Source: Bradyrhizobium barranii subsp. apii
GTDB lineage: Bacteria; Pseudomonadota; Alphaproteobacteria; Rhizobiales; Xanthobacteraceae
DNA: 64,000 bases
Direction of reading: 5' to 3'
Assembly (NCBI RefSeq): GCF_011516635.5
Contig: NZ_CP096255.1
Coordinates: 4,586,501 to 4,650,500, forward strand
The translations under genes and the position numbers were made by a program. The stretch's first letter is position 1, and every line of letters begins with the position of its first letter. Shown here in pieces: positions 8,087-16,255 of the stretch. The notes under the pieces were generated by a model. The model was not told the DNA's origin, did no database searches, and saw only the letters and a program-made list of their open reading frames with translations.

Positions 8087-8722
8087 TAAGGAAAAAGGTC
8101 TGTCCCGTAATGTTGCCACCGGGATGAGCCATGCTGGCTGCAAGGCCCAAGGTCACCAGATCGGGACCCACGATCATCACGGTTGGAATTGTGGTCGTCG
8201 CACGGTGCGCGGCAAGAACCCCGGGAAATGTGGCTGTCACGAGAACGTCGACGCCGAGGGCGACCAGTTCAGCAGCCAGCGCCGGAAGCCGGTTATCGTC
8301 GCCGTCGGCGTCGCGATATTCAACGTGGACGTTCTCGCCCTCAACCCAACCGAGACCGCGAAGCGCAACGAGGAACGCGTCGACCTCCGAATTTCGCGGT
8401 GGGGGGAGGAAAAGGCCGATCCGCGAGACGCGCTTCACTTGCTGAGCGCGTGCGGCCGTTGCCCACGCCAACGCCCCGCCAGCCAAAGTGATGAATCCGC
8501 GTCGTTTCATAGCACCGCTAAATCGCTTATCCTCTGGCAGAGAGTAAGCATTTTTCGACATTGGTCCAGCCGCGTCAATGAACAGGTTGGGTCAGAAGGC
8601 GCACAGCCTAAGCCGAGACGGCGAGAGCGTCCAACAGTCCGGCAATTCGAATCTCATCGCCTTGATTGTCGGGGCAATTTAGAACTAACGCAAAGGTTGC
8701 GGCGTTTCCGCGTTAGTGCCAC

Positions 8723-8810
8723 GCGGCCCGACATTGTCAGAGCGGATCAGCCGCAGGCGGTCGATCCGCTCAGCCTCGGTCAGCTCAACGCTCGGATTGA
8801 TGGCGTCCAC
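8723..8810 (-). pseudogene. remnant of dprA 5' end
   Basis: Encodes the first 29 codons of a dprA-like gene from a GTG with AAGGAG upstream (MDAINPSVELTEAERIDRLR), then stops matching. It is the coding part of direct-repeat copy 2 and is cut off where it meets unrelated DNA leading to the solute-binding-protein gene. Confidence 0.8.
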
Positions 8811-8861
8811 GGCGTCTCCTTGTGGAGGCAGCATGGAACAACCTGAGGGCGTGGGCAACAG
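8723..8861. repeat. 139-bp imperfect direct repeat, copy 2
   Basis: Same orientation as 6379-6517, about 93% identical by hand alignment, ending at the shared GTGGGCAACAG. The 2.3-kb repeat-to-repeat spacing encloses the IS-interrupted gene and could be deleted by recombination between the copies. Confidence 0.9.
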
Positions 8862-8940
8862 TTGCGTGCGCTTGATCGGGCTTCAAAGGCGCTGCAGGAA
8901 GACCCGACGTGGTCGACGGGTCTTCCGCAAGGTCGTCGAT

Positions 8941-9372
8941 TCAACGCGCGTGGGCCGCCTGAGCGACAGCGACGCCGCTCCGCGAGACGCGAGCGTCAAG
9001 GCTGAGCGCACCGGCACCGAAGGCAAAGATCTGGAGCAGGCCGCCTGCCATCATCACGTTCTTGAGGAAGTGGATCATCTGATTCTGGTCGGCAAAGTTG
9101 TTGTGGAACGAGACTGCCGCGGCCAGCGAGAATATGGCGAGCGCCAGCGCGACCGAGCGGGCTTGATAGCCCGCGATCAGCAGGAGACCGCCACCGAGCT
9201 CGACGAGAACTGCGATCGCATATGCCAACGGGGGCACCGGCAATCCCGCAGCGGCGATGTAAGCGGTCGTCGCACCATAAGCGGTGAGCTTGCTGAAGCC
9301 ACTCATTGCAAACGGGAGGCCGATCAGCAGGCGGCCAACGAGGGAAGCATAACGGGTCGTATCCATGGTCAT
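8941..9372 (-). CDS. DoxX-family membrane protein
   Basis: 143-residue integral membrane protein of the DoxX/DoxD-like family. An AGGAG ribosome binding site lies two bases before the ATG. Four hydrophobic helices are visible, starting with LVGRLLIGLPFAMSGFSKL (the family FxxxGxxKL signature), then YAIAVLVELGGGLLLIAGY, VALALAIFSLAAAVSF, and the region after the HFLKNVMMAGG motif. Such proteins act in thiosulfate:quinone oxidation or membrane redox stress, but the precise role here is unknown. It stands alone, transcribed towards the dprA repeat. Confidence 0.9.
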   Translation of the reverse strand: MTMDTTRYASLVGRLLIGLPFAMSGFSKLTAYGATTAYIAAAGLPVPPLAYAIAVLVELGGGLLLIAGYQARSVALALAIFSLAAAVSFHNNFADQNQMIHFLKNVMMAGGLLQIFAFGAGALSLDARVSRSGVAVAQAAHAR

Positions 9373-9678
9373 CGCTCCTGTGCTTGGTTGAGGTCCGACG
9401 GCGGTGACGCACCAGGCGTTTATGGTTCGTAAGAGAGTGCGCGCCGCAGGGCCCTGCGTTGTGACCTCACACTGGCTCGATTGAATCGCGATAAAAATAG
9501 AAATAATTGAAAGATACTGTTTCCATTTTTGATCTCATCCGCGCGGCGCCCGCGGACGCGGATGCTCTGGTCGAGCCGCTGGTCCCGGTCGACTGCACGC
9601 ATGGATCGACCGCGTCCACGTGCGCTTGCGCGACCTCGTCCCGATGCTAAAAGCGATGGCAATAAGAAGGGTATTGCC
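9373..9678. other. intergenic stretch with a possible degraded coding remnant
   Basis: Holds the divergent promoter region of DoxX and the amidase. Positions 9515-9600 read KDTVSIFDLIRAAPADADAL in one frame, and a neighbouring frame continues AWIDRVHVRLRDLVPMLKA up to the amidase start. This resembles a frame-disrupted fragment, perhaps of an acetyltransferase-like gene, but it may be chance. No clear promoter motif is recognised. Confidence 0.25.
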
Positions 9679-10923
9679 ATGATCTCACTCGCCGACCTCC
9701 AGCGCCGCATCGAAGCGGGCGAGCTTTCGCCCGATGACGCCATCGCCCAGTCGCACGCGGCGATCGAGGCCAGGGAGAAGGACGTCCACGCCTTCGTCCG
9801 TCACGACAAATCCGCGAAGGCGCAAGCCTCCGGCCCGCTGCGCGGCATCGCCGTCGGCATCAAGGACATCATCGACACCGCCAACATGCCGACCGAGATG
9901 GGCTCGGAGATCTATCGCGGCTGGCAGCCGCGCTCGGACGCGCCGGTCGTGATGATGCTGAAGCGGGCAGGCGCCACCATCATCGGCAAGACCACCACCA
10001 CGGCGTTCGCCTCGCGCGATCCGACCCCGACGCTCAATCCGCACAATCTCGGCCATACGCCGGGCGGCTCGTCCTCGGGCTCGGCTGCGGCCGTCGGCGC
10101 CGGCATGATTCCGCTAGCGCTGGGCACCCAGACCGGCGGATCGGTGATCCGGCCCGCCGCCTATTGCGGGGCTGCCGCGATCAAGCCGTCGTTCCGGATG
10201 CTGCCGACCATCGGCGTGAAGTGCTACTCGTGGGCGCTCGATACTGTCGGCCTGTTCGGATCGCGCGCGGAAGATCTCGCGCGCGGGCTGCTGGCGATCA
10301 CCGGCCGTACTGAATTCGATGGCATCGCCGCGGCCAAGGCGCCGCGCATCGGCGTGGTGAGGCAGGAGTTTGCCGAGGCCGTGGAGCCGGCGGCGGAAGA
10401 GGGCTTGCAGGCTGCGATCAAGGCGGCCGAGAAGGCCGGAGCCAGTGTCAAGACCATCAATCTGCCGGAGTCGGTGCAGGAAGCCTGGCGCATCCACCCG
10501 ATCATCCAGGATTTCGAGGCGCATCGCGCGTTGGCCTGGGAGTTTTCGGAGCATCATGACGAGATCGCGCCGATGCTGCGTGCCAGCCTCGATGACACCG
10601 TCGGCTTGACGCCGAAGCAGTATGACGACGCGCGTCGGATCGCCCGCCGTGGCCGCCGCGAGCTCGGCGAGCTGTTCGAGGGTTTTGACGTGCTGCTGAC
10701 CTATTCGGCGCCGGGCACCGCGCCGGCCAAGGAGCTCGCCTCGACCGGCTCGCCTCGCTACAACCGGCTCTGGACGCTGATGGGCAACCCGTGCGTCAAC
10801 GTGCCGGTGATGAAAGTGGGTGGCCTGCCGATCGGCGTGCAGGTGATCGCGCGCTTCGGCAACGATCCGGGGGCGCTTGCGGCGGCATGGTTCCTGGAGG
10901 ACGCGCTCGCGAAATCAGGCTAG
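9679..10923 (+). CDS. amidase (amidase signature family)
   Basis: 414-residue amidase-signature hydrolase. The ATG at 9679 is chosen because GAAGGG lies upstream and the longer reading has an arginine-rich, non-family N-terminus. The catalytic Lys is in GIAVGIKDIIDTA, the Ser-rich loop is GGSSSGSAAAVGAG, and the nucleophile region is TQTGGSVIRPAAYCG, giving the complete Ser-cisSer-Lys triad. It hydrolyses a small amide or aryl amide; the substrate is unknown. It is shorter than GatA, lacks gatB/gatC partners here, and differs clearly from the gatA at 23753. The stop overlaps the end of the convergent patatin gene by nine bases. Confidence 0.93.
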   Translation: MISLADLQRRIEAGELSPDDAIAQSHAAIEAREKDVHAFVRHDKSAKAQASGPLRGIAVGIKDIIDTANMPTEMGSEIYRGWQPRSDAPVVMMLKRAGATIIGKTTTTAFASRDPTPTLNPHNLGHTPGGSSSGSAAAVGAGMIPLALGTQTGGSVIRPAAYCGAAAIKPSFRMLPTIGVKCYSWALDTVGLFGSRAEDLARGLLAITGRTEFDGIAAAKAPRIGVVRQEFAEAVEPAAEEGLQAAIKAAEKAGASVKTINLPESVQEAWRIHPIIQDFEAHRALAWEFSEHHDEIAPMLRASLDDTVGLTPKQYDDARRIARRGRRELGELFEGFDVLLTYSAPGTAPAKELASTGSPRYNRLWTLMGNPCVNVPVMKVGGLPIGVQVIARFGNDPGALAAAWFLEDALAKSG

Positions 10924-12117
10924 CGCAGGCTCAGCGGCGGGCAGTGCGCGTTCGGCCCCGGCGCCTGTCGCGCCTTGTCCGAGCCAACGCTCGGCGGCCT
11001 CGCGGCCACTCCGGTGCAGCGTGCGAATGAAGCCGCGGCCGAGATCGGTGGATGAGCGCTGCGCCAGGCCCTCAATGGAGTCTTCGGCCGCGATCCTGGA
11101 GAGCCGCAGCGAAGGTGCGGCGGTGGCTCGCGCCCATTCCAGCGCCGCGATCTCGGCGTTGAGAGCGGCATTGGCCGCGATCTGGTCGAGCCTGCGGTCG
11201 ATCGCGGCGAGCGTGATCGGCACGTAGCTGTCGCGCGTGGGCGTGACCTGGACGAGCAGCAGGTCGGAGGCTGTCGATTCCTGCGCCAGGCGCACCAGCG
11301 GCGGATTGCCGCCAATGCCGCCATCCCAATAGGCCTCGCCGTCGACCTCGACGGCGCAGTGAACCAAAGGCGGGCAGGTTGAGGCCAGCGCGACGTCGGC
11401 GGTAATGCAATCGTTGCGGAAGATCTGCTGCTGCCCATCGCGGATTCGCGTCGCGGCGATCAGCAGTTTTGGGCAGGCCGCGTCGCGCAAGGCGGCAAAA
11501 TCGATGTCGCGCGATAGCGCCAGCCGCAGCGGATCGAGATCGAACGGATCGAACTGGCCGGAGCGCAACGTCGGACCGAATGCGACCGAGCTTCCCGCCG
11601 GCGAGAATCCGCCGACCAGCATCAAGGAGCGGAACGAGGCCTCGTGCATCAGGCGGGCCCAGAACCGGTTCAACCGCGAATGGGCGCCTTCGCGTCCGCC
11701 TTCGGCGAGGCCGGAGGCGAGCAGCAGCGCATTGATGGCGCCGGCACTGGCGCCGCTGATGGTGTCGATCTGGATGGTCGGGTGTTCCAGCAACCGCTCC
11801 AGCACGCCCCAGGTGAAGGCCGCAAAAGTGCCGCCGCCCTGAAGGGCCAGCGACACTCTTTGCGGCGGCCATTGGCTGGAGCGCGGCTGCACGGGCGCGA
11901 CCGGCGCGGCAATGGTCACGATCTCGACTGGCGCGGCGGCTTGCGCGACGGGCGCAGGCCGGGTCACTGGCGGGGGTACGGGAGCAGGCTCGGGCGCGGG
12001 CAGCGGCGAGGGCGCATCGGACCAGACATTGGTCATCGAGAGCAGCCGGCTTGCTGCGGTGCTGGAAGCACCGTGCGAACCAGGCCCGTCATGCGCGCCG
12101 ACAATCTTCTCGCTCAT
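10915..12117 (-). CDS. patatin-like phospholipase family protein
   Basis: 400-residue protein with a Pro/Ala-rich, probably disordered N-terminal ~85 residues and a patatin domain. The oxyanion loop is LALQGGGTFAAFTWG, the nucleophile elbow is GASAG in TISGASAGAINALL, and the catalytic Asp lies in YWDGGIGGNPPL. It should hydrolyse acyl esters of lipids. No signal peptide is evident, so it is likely cytosolic or membrane-associated. It lies between the amidase and plsY and may belong to the accessory block. Its start has a weak ribosome binding site. Confidence 0.92.
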   Translation of the reverse strand: MSEKIVGAHDGPGSHGASSTAASRLLSMTNVWSDAPSPLPAPEPAPVPPPVTRPAPVAQAAAPVEIVTIAAPVAPVQPRSSQWPPQRVSLALQGGGTFAAFTWGVLERLLEHPTIQIDTISGASAGAINALLLASGLAEGGREGAHSRLNRFWARLMHEASFRSLMLVGGFSPAGSSVAFGPTLRSGQFDPFDLDPLRLALSRDIDFAALRDAACPKLLIAATRIRDGQQQIFRNDCITADVALASTCPPLVHCAVEVDGEAYWDGGIGGNPPLVRLAQESTASDLLLVQVTPTRDSYVPITLAAIDRRLDQIAANAALNAEIAALEWARATAAPSLRLSRIAAEDSIEGLAQRSSTDLGRGFIRTLHRSGREAAERWLGQGATGAGAERALPAAEPALA

Positions 12118-12275
12118 TCTGAGCTACCGCGTAACGCCATTTCCGCTGTCAGGATGACAGGCGTGGAACTCGTTCGCCACTCCGGCCGCGAGCAGCTTCC
12201 GAGTTGCGAACAGGAATTGGCACATAATGCGGAGGCGGTGCGGCGATATCCGTACTTTTTCCGGCCTTGGGATTT

Positions 12276-12332
12276 TGTTTTGACGCGTTTTCTTGACGCG
12301 AACCGGTATCCACTTCGCTCGAAAACGCTCTA
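12276..12332. repeat. short dispersed repeat overlapping the plsY stop (MITE-like)
   Basis: On the minus strand it begins with TAGAGCGTTTTCGAGCGAAG, continues GTGGATACCGGTTCGCG and ends AAGAAAACGCGTCAAAACA. The first three bases are the plsY stop codon. A close copy lies at 23465-23524. Its outer end resembles the terminal repeat of the IS630-family element at 49812. Confidence 0.8.
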
Positions 12333-12926
12333 GGCCTTCTCGCCGATCCGGCTTTCCTTGCCGGATTGCAGTCGCTTGATGTTCTCGCGATGCGCGTAGA
12401 ACAAGAGCAGCGTCAGCGCGGCGAACAGCGATGCGAGCGCGAGATGCCCGAACCACCACAGGAAAATCGGGGTGATGAACGCCGCCACCAGCGCGGAGAG
12501 CGAGGAGTAGCGGGTGGTGAAGGCGGTGGCGAGCCAAAGCAGGCAGAACACGATCGCGCCGGGCCAGAACAGGCCGAGCAGGATGCCGATATAGACGGCG
12601 ACGCCCTTGCCGCCTTTGAACTTCAGCCAGACCGGGAAGAGATGGCCGAGGAAGGCGCCGAGACCGGCAACCATGGCGGCGTTGGGCCCCGCGATGTAGC
12701 CGGCGATCACCACCGCGACCGTGCCCTTGAGCGCGTCGAGCAGCAGGGTGCCCGCGGCAAGGCTCTTGCGGCCCGTGCGCAGCACGTTGGTGGCGCCGAT
12801 GCTGCCGGAGCCGATCGAGCGAATATCCTGCGTGCCGGCGAGTTTGGTCAGGACCAGCCCGAACGGAATCGAGCCGAGCAGGTAGCCGATGACGAAGGCC
12901 ACCGGCAGGAAGGCTTCAAGCCCCAT
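12330..12926 (-). CDS. plsY: glycerol-3-phosphate acyltransferase PlsY
   Basis: 198-residue inner-membrane enzyme that transfers acyl groups from acyl-phosphate to glycerol 3-phosphate, the first step of phospholipid synthesis. The ATG giving MGLEAFLPVAFVIGYLLGSI is chosen over an upstream one because family members begin there and GGAGA precedes it. All three conserved motifs are visible: GSIPFG in the first helix region, GSGSIGATNVLR, and KFKGGKGVAVYIG. Several membrane helices follow. It lies 48 bp downstream of pyrC and is probably co-transcribed with pyrBC. Confidence 0.97.
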   Translation of the reverse strand: MGLEAFLPVAFVIGYLLGSIPFGLVLTKLAGTQDIRSIGSGSIGATNVLRTGRKSLAAGTLLLDALKGTVAVVIAGYIAGPNAAMVAGLGAFLGHLFPVWLKFKGGKGVAVYIGILLGLFWPGAIVFCLLWLATAFTTRYSSLSALVAAFITPIFLWWFGHLALASLFAALTLLLFYAHRENIKRLQSGKESRIGEKA

Positions 12927-12973
12927 GGCCGCATCTCCATGCTGAACTGCGACGCCACGCATGAATTTGCCCG

Positions 12974-14284
12974 TCAGACATGCTCGTACACCGTCCGTCC
13001 GCCGACAATGGTGCGCACCACGCGGCCTGTAAAGCGGGCCTCGTCGAACGGCGTGTTCTTGCAGGGCGATTTGAGGTCGGCGGGATCGACGATCCAGGGC
13101 ACATCGGGATCGATCACGATGACATCGGCCGGGCTGCCCGTGCGCAGGGTTCCACCCGGCAGGCCCAGGATCTCGGCCGGCCGCGTCGACATGGCCCGGA
13201 TCAGAGTCTTCAGGTCGAGTTCCTCATTGTGCACGAGGCGAAGGCCCGCCGGCAGCATGGTCTCGAGCCCGATGGCGCCGGGTGCGGCTTCCGCGAACGG
13301 CAGGCGCTTGACCTCGACGTCCTGCGGATTGTGGTCGGACATGATGACGTCGACGAGGCCGGAGGCGACCGCTGCGACCAGCGCGCGCCGGTCGTCCTCG
13401 GTCCGCAGCGGCGGCGACAGCTTCAGGAACGATCGGTAGGGGCCGATATCGTTCTCGTTCAGCGCAAGATGATTGATCGAGACGGAGGCGGTCACGGCGA
13501 GGCCGGCGTCGCGGGCGCGCTTGAGGACGTCGAGCGAGTCGATACAGGACAGCGAGGCCGCGTGATAGCGCCCGCCGGTGAGCGCGACGAGACGCATGTC
13601 GCGTTCCAGCATCACGGCCTCCGCCGCGTTCGGGATGCCCATCAGGCCGAGCCGCGAGGCGAACTCGCCCTCGTTCATCACGCCTTCGCCGACGAGATCG
13701 GGATCCTCGGTGTAATGCACGATCAGCGCGTCGAAATCGCGCGCGTAGGTTAGCGCGCGGCGCATCACCTGCGCGTTGATCACGCTCTTGTCGCTGTCGC
13801 TGAAGGCGATCGCGCCGGCGGCCTTGAGCAGGCCGAACTCGGTCATCTCCTCGCCGTGCATGCCCTTGGTGAGCGCCGCCATCGGCAGGATGTTGACGAT
13901 CGCGGTGTCGCGGGCGCGGCGCATCACGAAGTCGACGGTTGCCGAGTTATCGATCACCGGAGACGTGTCGGGCTGGCAGATGATGGTGGTGATGCCGCCG
14001 GTCGCGGCCGCCTGGCTCGCGGACGCAAAGGTCTCGCGGTGGCTGAAGCCGGGCTCGCCGACGAAGGCGCGCATGTCGACCAGGCCGGGGGCCACGATCT
14101 TGCCGGCGCAGTTGACGACGTCGGTGCCCTCGGGGACGCCGGCCGCTCCGATCCCGCGGCGGGTCTCGCGGATGATGCCATCGGCAATCAGGACATCGCC
14201 GGGGCCGTCGAAATCCCTGGAGGGATCGACGACGCGGGCGTTGGCAAGCAGGATGGGACGGCGGTCAGTCAGCATGAGCATCAC
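12974..14284 (-). CDS. pyrC: dihydroorotase-like protein, probably non-catalytic PyrC paralogue
   Basis: 436-residue amidohydrolase-fold protein of the dihydroorotase family, encoded next to pyrB. Family features remain: the GKIVAPGLVDM strand, EPGFSHRETFASAS, TKGMHGEEM with the carboxylated Lys position, HYTEDP, NHLALNE and MSDHNPQD. However, the first metal-binding motif, normally DxHxH, reads DMRAF (residues 70-74), so both histidines are missing. In pseudomonads similar pseudo-dihydroorotases serve as structural partners of aspartate transcarbamoylase, so that role is likely here, with a true PyrC elsewhere. The start overlaps the pyrB stop by four bases (ATGA). Confidence 0.9.
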   Translation of the reverse strand: MMLMLTDRRPILLANARVVDPSRDFDGPGDVLIADGIIRETRRGIGAAGVPEGTDVVNCAGKIVAPGLVDMRAFVGEPGFSHRETFASASQAAATGGITTIICQPDTSPVIDNSATVDFVMRRARDTAIVNILPMAALTKGMHGEEMTEFGLLKAAGAIAFSDSDKSVINAQVMRRALTYARDFDALIVHYTEDPDLVGEGVMNEGEFASRLGLMGIPNAAEAVMLERDMRLVALTGGRYHAASLSCIDSLDVLKRARDAGLAVTASVSINHLALNENDIGPYRSFLKLSPPLRTEDDRRALVAAVASGLVDVIMSDHNPQDVEVKRLPFAEAAPGAIGLETMLPAGLRLVHNEELDLKTLIRAMSTRPAEILGLPGGTLRTGSPADVIVIDPDVPWIVDPADLKSPCKNTPFDEARFTGRVVRTIVGGRTVYEHV

Positions 14285-15228
14285 GCGTTCGGCAAGTTGC
14301 GGGCGAGCGCTTCGAGCACGGCCATCCGTACCGCCACGCCCATCTCGACCTGTTCGCGGATCAGCGATTGCGCGCCGTCGGCGACCGCTGTGTCGATCTC
14401 GACGCCGCGGTTCATCGGGCCGGGATGCATGACGAGAGCATCCGGCTTGGCGTAAGCGAGCTTTTTCTGGTCCAGCCCGAAATAGTTGAAATATTCGGAG
14501 GTCGACGGCACGAAGGAGCCGTTCATGCGCTCGCGCTGGAGCCGCAGCATCATGACGATATCGGCGCCGTTGAGCCCTTCGCGCATGTCGCGCGCAACCT
14601 CGACCCCCATGCGCTCGATGCCTGGCGGCAGCAGCGTGGAAGGGCCGACGACGCGGACGCGGGCGCCCATGGTGTTGAGCAGGATGATGTTGGAACGGGC
14701 GACACGCGAATGCAGCACGTCGCCGCAGATCGCGACCACGAGGCCCTCGATCCGGCCCTTGTTGCGGCGAATGGTCAGCGCGTCGAGCAGCGCCTGCGTC
14801 GGATGCTCGTGCGCGCCGTCGCCGGCATTGATCACGGAACCGTCGACCTTGCGCGCCAGCAGTTCCACCGCGCCGGAGGCGTGATGGCGCACCACCAGGA
14901 TATCCGGATGCATGGCGTTCAGCGTCATCGCGGTGTCGACCAGCGTCTCGCCCTTCTTGATGGACGAGGAGGAGACCGACATGTTCATGACGTCGGCGCC
15001 CAGCCGTTTGCCGGCGAGCTCGAACGAGGACTGGGTCCGGGTCGAGGCCTCGAAGAACAGATTTACCTGCGTCCGTCCACGCAGGACGGTGCGCTTCTTG
15101 TCAACCTGGCGGTTGAGCTCGACATATTCTTCGGACAGGTCGAGGAGGCCGGTGATGTCGGCCGCGGAAAGGCCCTCGATGCCCAGCAAATGCCGGTGGC
15201 CGAGGACGAAGGTCGATTTCGATGTCAT
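14281..15228 (-). CDS. pyrB: aspartate carbamoyltransferase catalytic chain
   Basis: 315-residue enzyme that joins carbamoyl phosphate and aspartate in pyrimidine synthesis. The ATG of MTSKSTFVLGHRHLLG is used; the longer frame runs back into an intergenic repeat and lacks family similarity. Carbamoyl-phosphate contacts are visible in FFEASTRTQSSFELAGKRLG and HPTQALLDALTI, with the Ser/Lys loop SSSSIKKGETL and the aspartate-binding LRLQRER and HPGPMNRGVEI segments. It is the first gene of a pyrB-pyrC-plsY run, and the overlap with pyrC implies coupled translation, fitting a PyrB/PyrC complex. Confidence 0.97.
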   Translation of the reverse strand: MTSKSTFVLGHRHLLGIEGLSAADITGLLDLSEEYVELNRQVDKKRTVLRGRTQVNLFFEASTRTQSSFELAGKRLGADVMNMSVSSSSIKKGETLVDTAMTLNAMHPDILVVRHHASGAVELLARKVDGSVINAGDGAHEHPTQALLDALTIRRNKGRIEGLVVAICGDVLHSRVARSNIILLNTMGARVRVVGPSTLLPPGIERMGVEVARDMREGLNGADIVMMLRLQRERMNGSFVPSTSEYFNYFGLDQKKLAYAKPDALVMHPGPMNRGVEIDTAVADGAQSLIREQVEMGVAVRMAVLEALARNLPNA

Positions 15229-15344
15229 TAAAACGAGAGCTATAGGCGGGGATGGCTGGGGGGGCAAGGGCCAATGCCGGGGCGGGGAGTTATCCCCTGA
15301 TCTGTCAGGTTCGTCGCTCAGGCGTGGCCTGTCGCCAGTATCTC

Positions 15345-15436
15345 CGTCATGCCCGGGCTTGTCCCGGGCATCCACGATCTTCTATCGCATTTGAGGCAAA
15401 AGGACGTGGATGGCCGGGACGAGCCCGGCCATGACG
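15345..15436. repeat. dispersed palindromic repeat (CGTCATGCCCGGGC type)
   Basis: The left arm CGTCATGCCCGGGCTTGTCC and the right arm ending GACGAGCCCGGCCATGACG are near-complementary, with an inner CCACG and CGTGG pair. It lies between divergent pyrB and the dipeptidase gene and ends just before the latter's start codons. Confidence 0.85.
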
Positions 15437-15442
15437 ATGGGG

Positions 15443-16201
15443 ATGGATCACGTGAAGTTAATCCGAATTGTGATTGCGCTGACGATGATAACGGCCGAGG
15501 CCCATGCCCAATCGCTCCCCGGCGGCTTCGTCTATCTGCGCGACATCGATCCCGGCATCATCCAGGACATCCGCTACGCCACCTCGAACAATTTCGTCGG
15601 CCGTCCGCTGGCCGGCTACGGCGCCGGCGAATGCGTGGTGAAGCGGGAGGTGGGGCTGCGGCTGAAGGCGGTTCAGCAGGAGCTGGCGGCGCAAGGCCTG
15701 TCGCTGAAGATGTTCGACTGCTACCGGCCGGCGCGGGCCTCGCTCGACATGGTGAAGTGGTCGCAGAACGGCTACGAGACGGCGGCCGAGCGGCGCTACA
15801 ATCCGAAGATCCCGAAGAGCGAGCTGTTCCGCCTCGGCTACATCGCGAGCCGCTCGCAGCATTCCACGGGCGCGGCGCTAGATCTCACGCTGGTCGATCT
15901 CAAGGCTGACAATTCCGCCAGATACGATCCGTCAAAAGCCTATGCCGATTGCACGGCGCCGGTCGAGGCGCGATTGCCGGAGGGCAGCGTCGACATGGGC
16001 ACGGGCTACGACTGCACCGACACGAAGGGGCACACTGCGGCACCGTCGATCAATCCGGACCAGCGTGCCTGGCGCAAGCGGCTGGTGGCCGCGATGGCGA
16101 AGCAAGGCTTTGTGAACTATGCGAAGGAGTGGTGGCATTTTTCCCTGCCGGGGGCGGACGGGGCGGCCTATGATTTCCCGATTTCGCCGCGAACGAAGTA
16201 G
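15443..16201 (+). CDS. exported D-alanyl-D-alanine dipeptidase (VanX/DdpX family)
   Basis: 252-residue zinc peptidase of family M15D that cleaves D-Ala-D-Ala. The zinc motif SRSQHSTGAALDLTL gives His and Asp ligands, and EWWHFS provides the catalytic Glu and third ligand His. FDCYRPARA carries the conserved Arg. A signal peptide (KLIRIVIALTMITAEAHA, cleaved before QS) indicates periplasmic action on peptidoglycan-derived dipeptides. The start is uncertain: ATG at 15443 or GTG at 15452 (MKLIRIV). Upstream ATGs lie inside a repeat and are rejected. No dipeptide transporter genes are next to it. Confidence 0.9.
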   Translation: MDHVKLIRIVIALTMITAEAHAQSLPGGFVYLRDIDPGIIQDIRYATSNNFVGRPLAGYGAGECVVKREVGLRLKAVQQELAAQGLSLKMFDCYRPARASLDMVKWSQNGYETAAERRYNPKIPKSELFRLGYIASRSQHSTGAALDLTLVDLKADNSARYDPSKAYADCTAPVEARLPEGSVDMGTGYDCTDTKGHTAAPSINPDQRAWRKRLVAAMAKQGFVNYAKEWWHFSLPGADGAAYDFPISPRTK

Positions 16202-16255
16202 ATCGTCGTGCGAACGGCCCCGGAATGACGGTGCCGTCCCAACGAAAGCGCTTGA

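Larger units (their letters stand above)
6600..8510 (-). pseudogene. ABC transporter substrate-binding protein gene split by an IS5-family element
   Basis: The 5' part (8090-8510) encodes a Tat-like signal sequence, MKRRGFITLAGGALAWATA with cleavage after ARA, then RIGLFLPPP and the motif HPGGNITGQTFF. The 3' part (6600-7150) continues with TELAAKRLEVLASIAPSM and ends LQVRADEVIE. Removing the 936-bp insertion and one copy of a 3-bp target duplication gives one uninterrupted frame of 323 residues, the usual length for the ABC_sub_bind (PF04392) family. No permease or ATPase gene is adjacent, as is common for this family. The gene is inactive as it stands but could be restored by precise excision. 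Confidence 0.9.
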
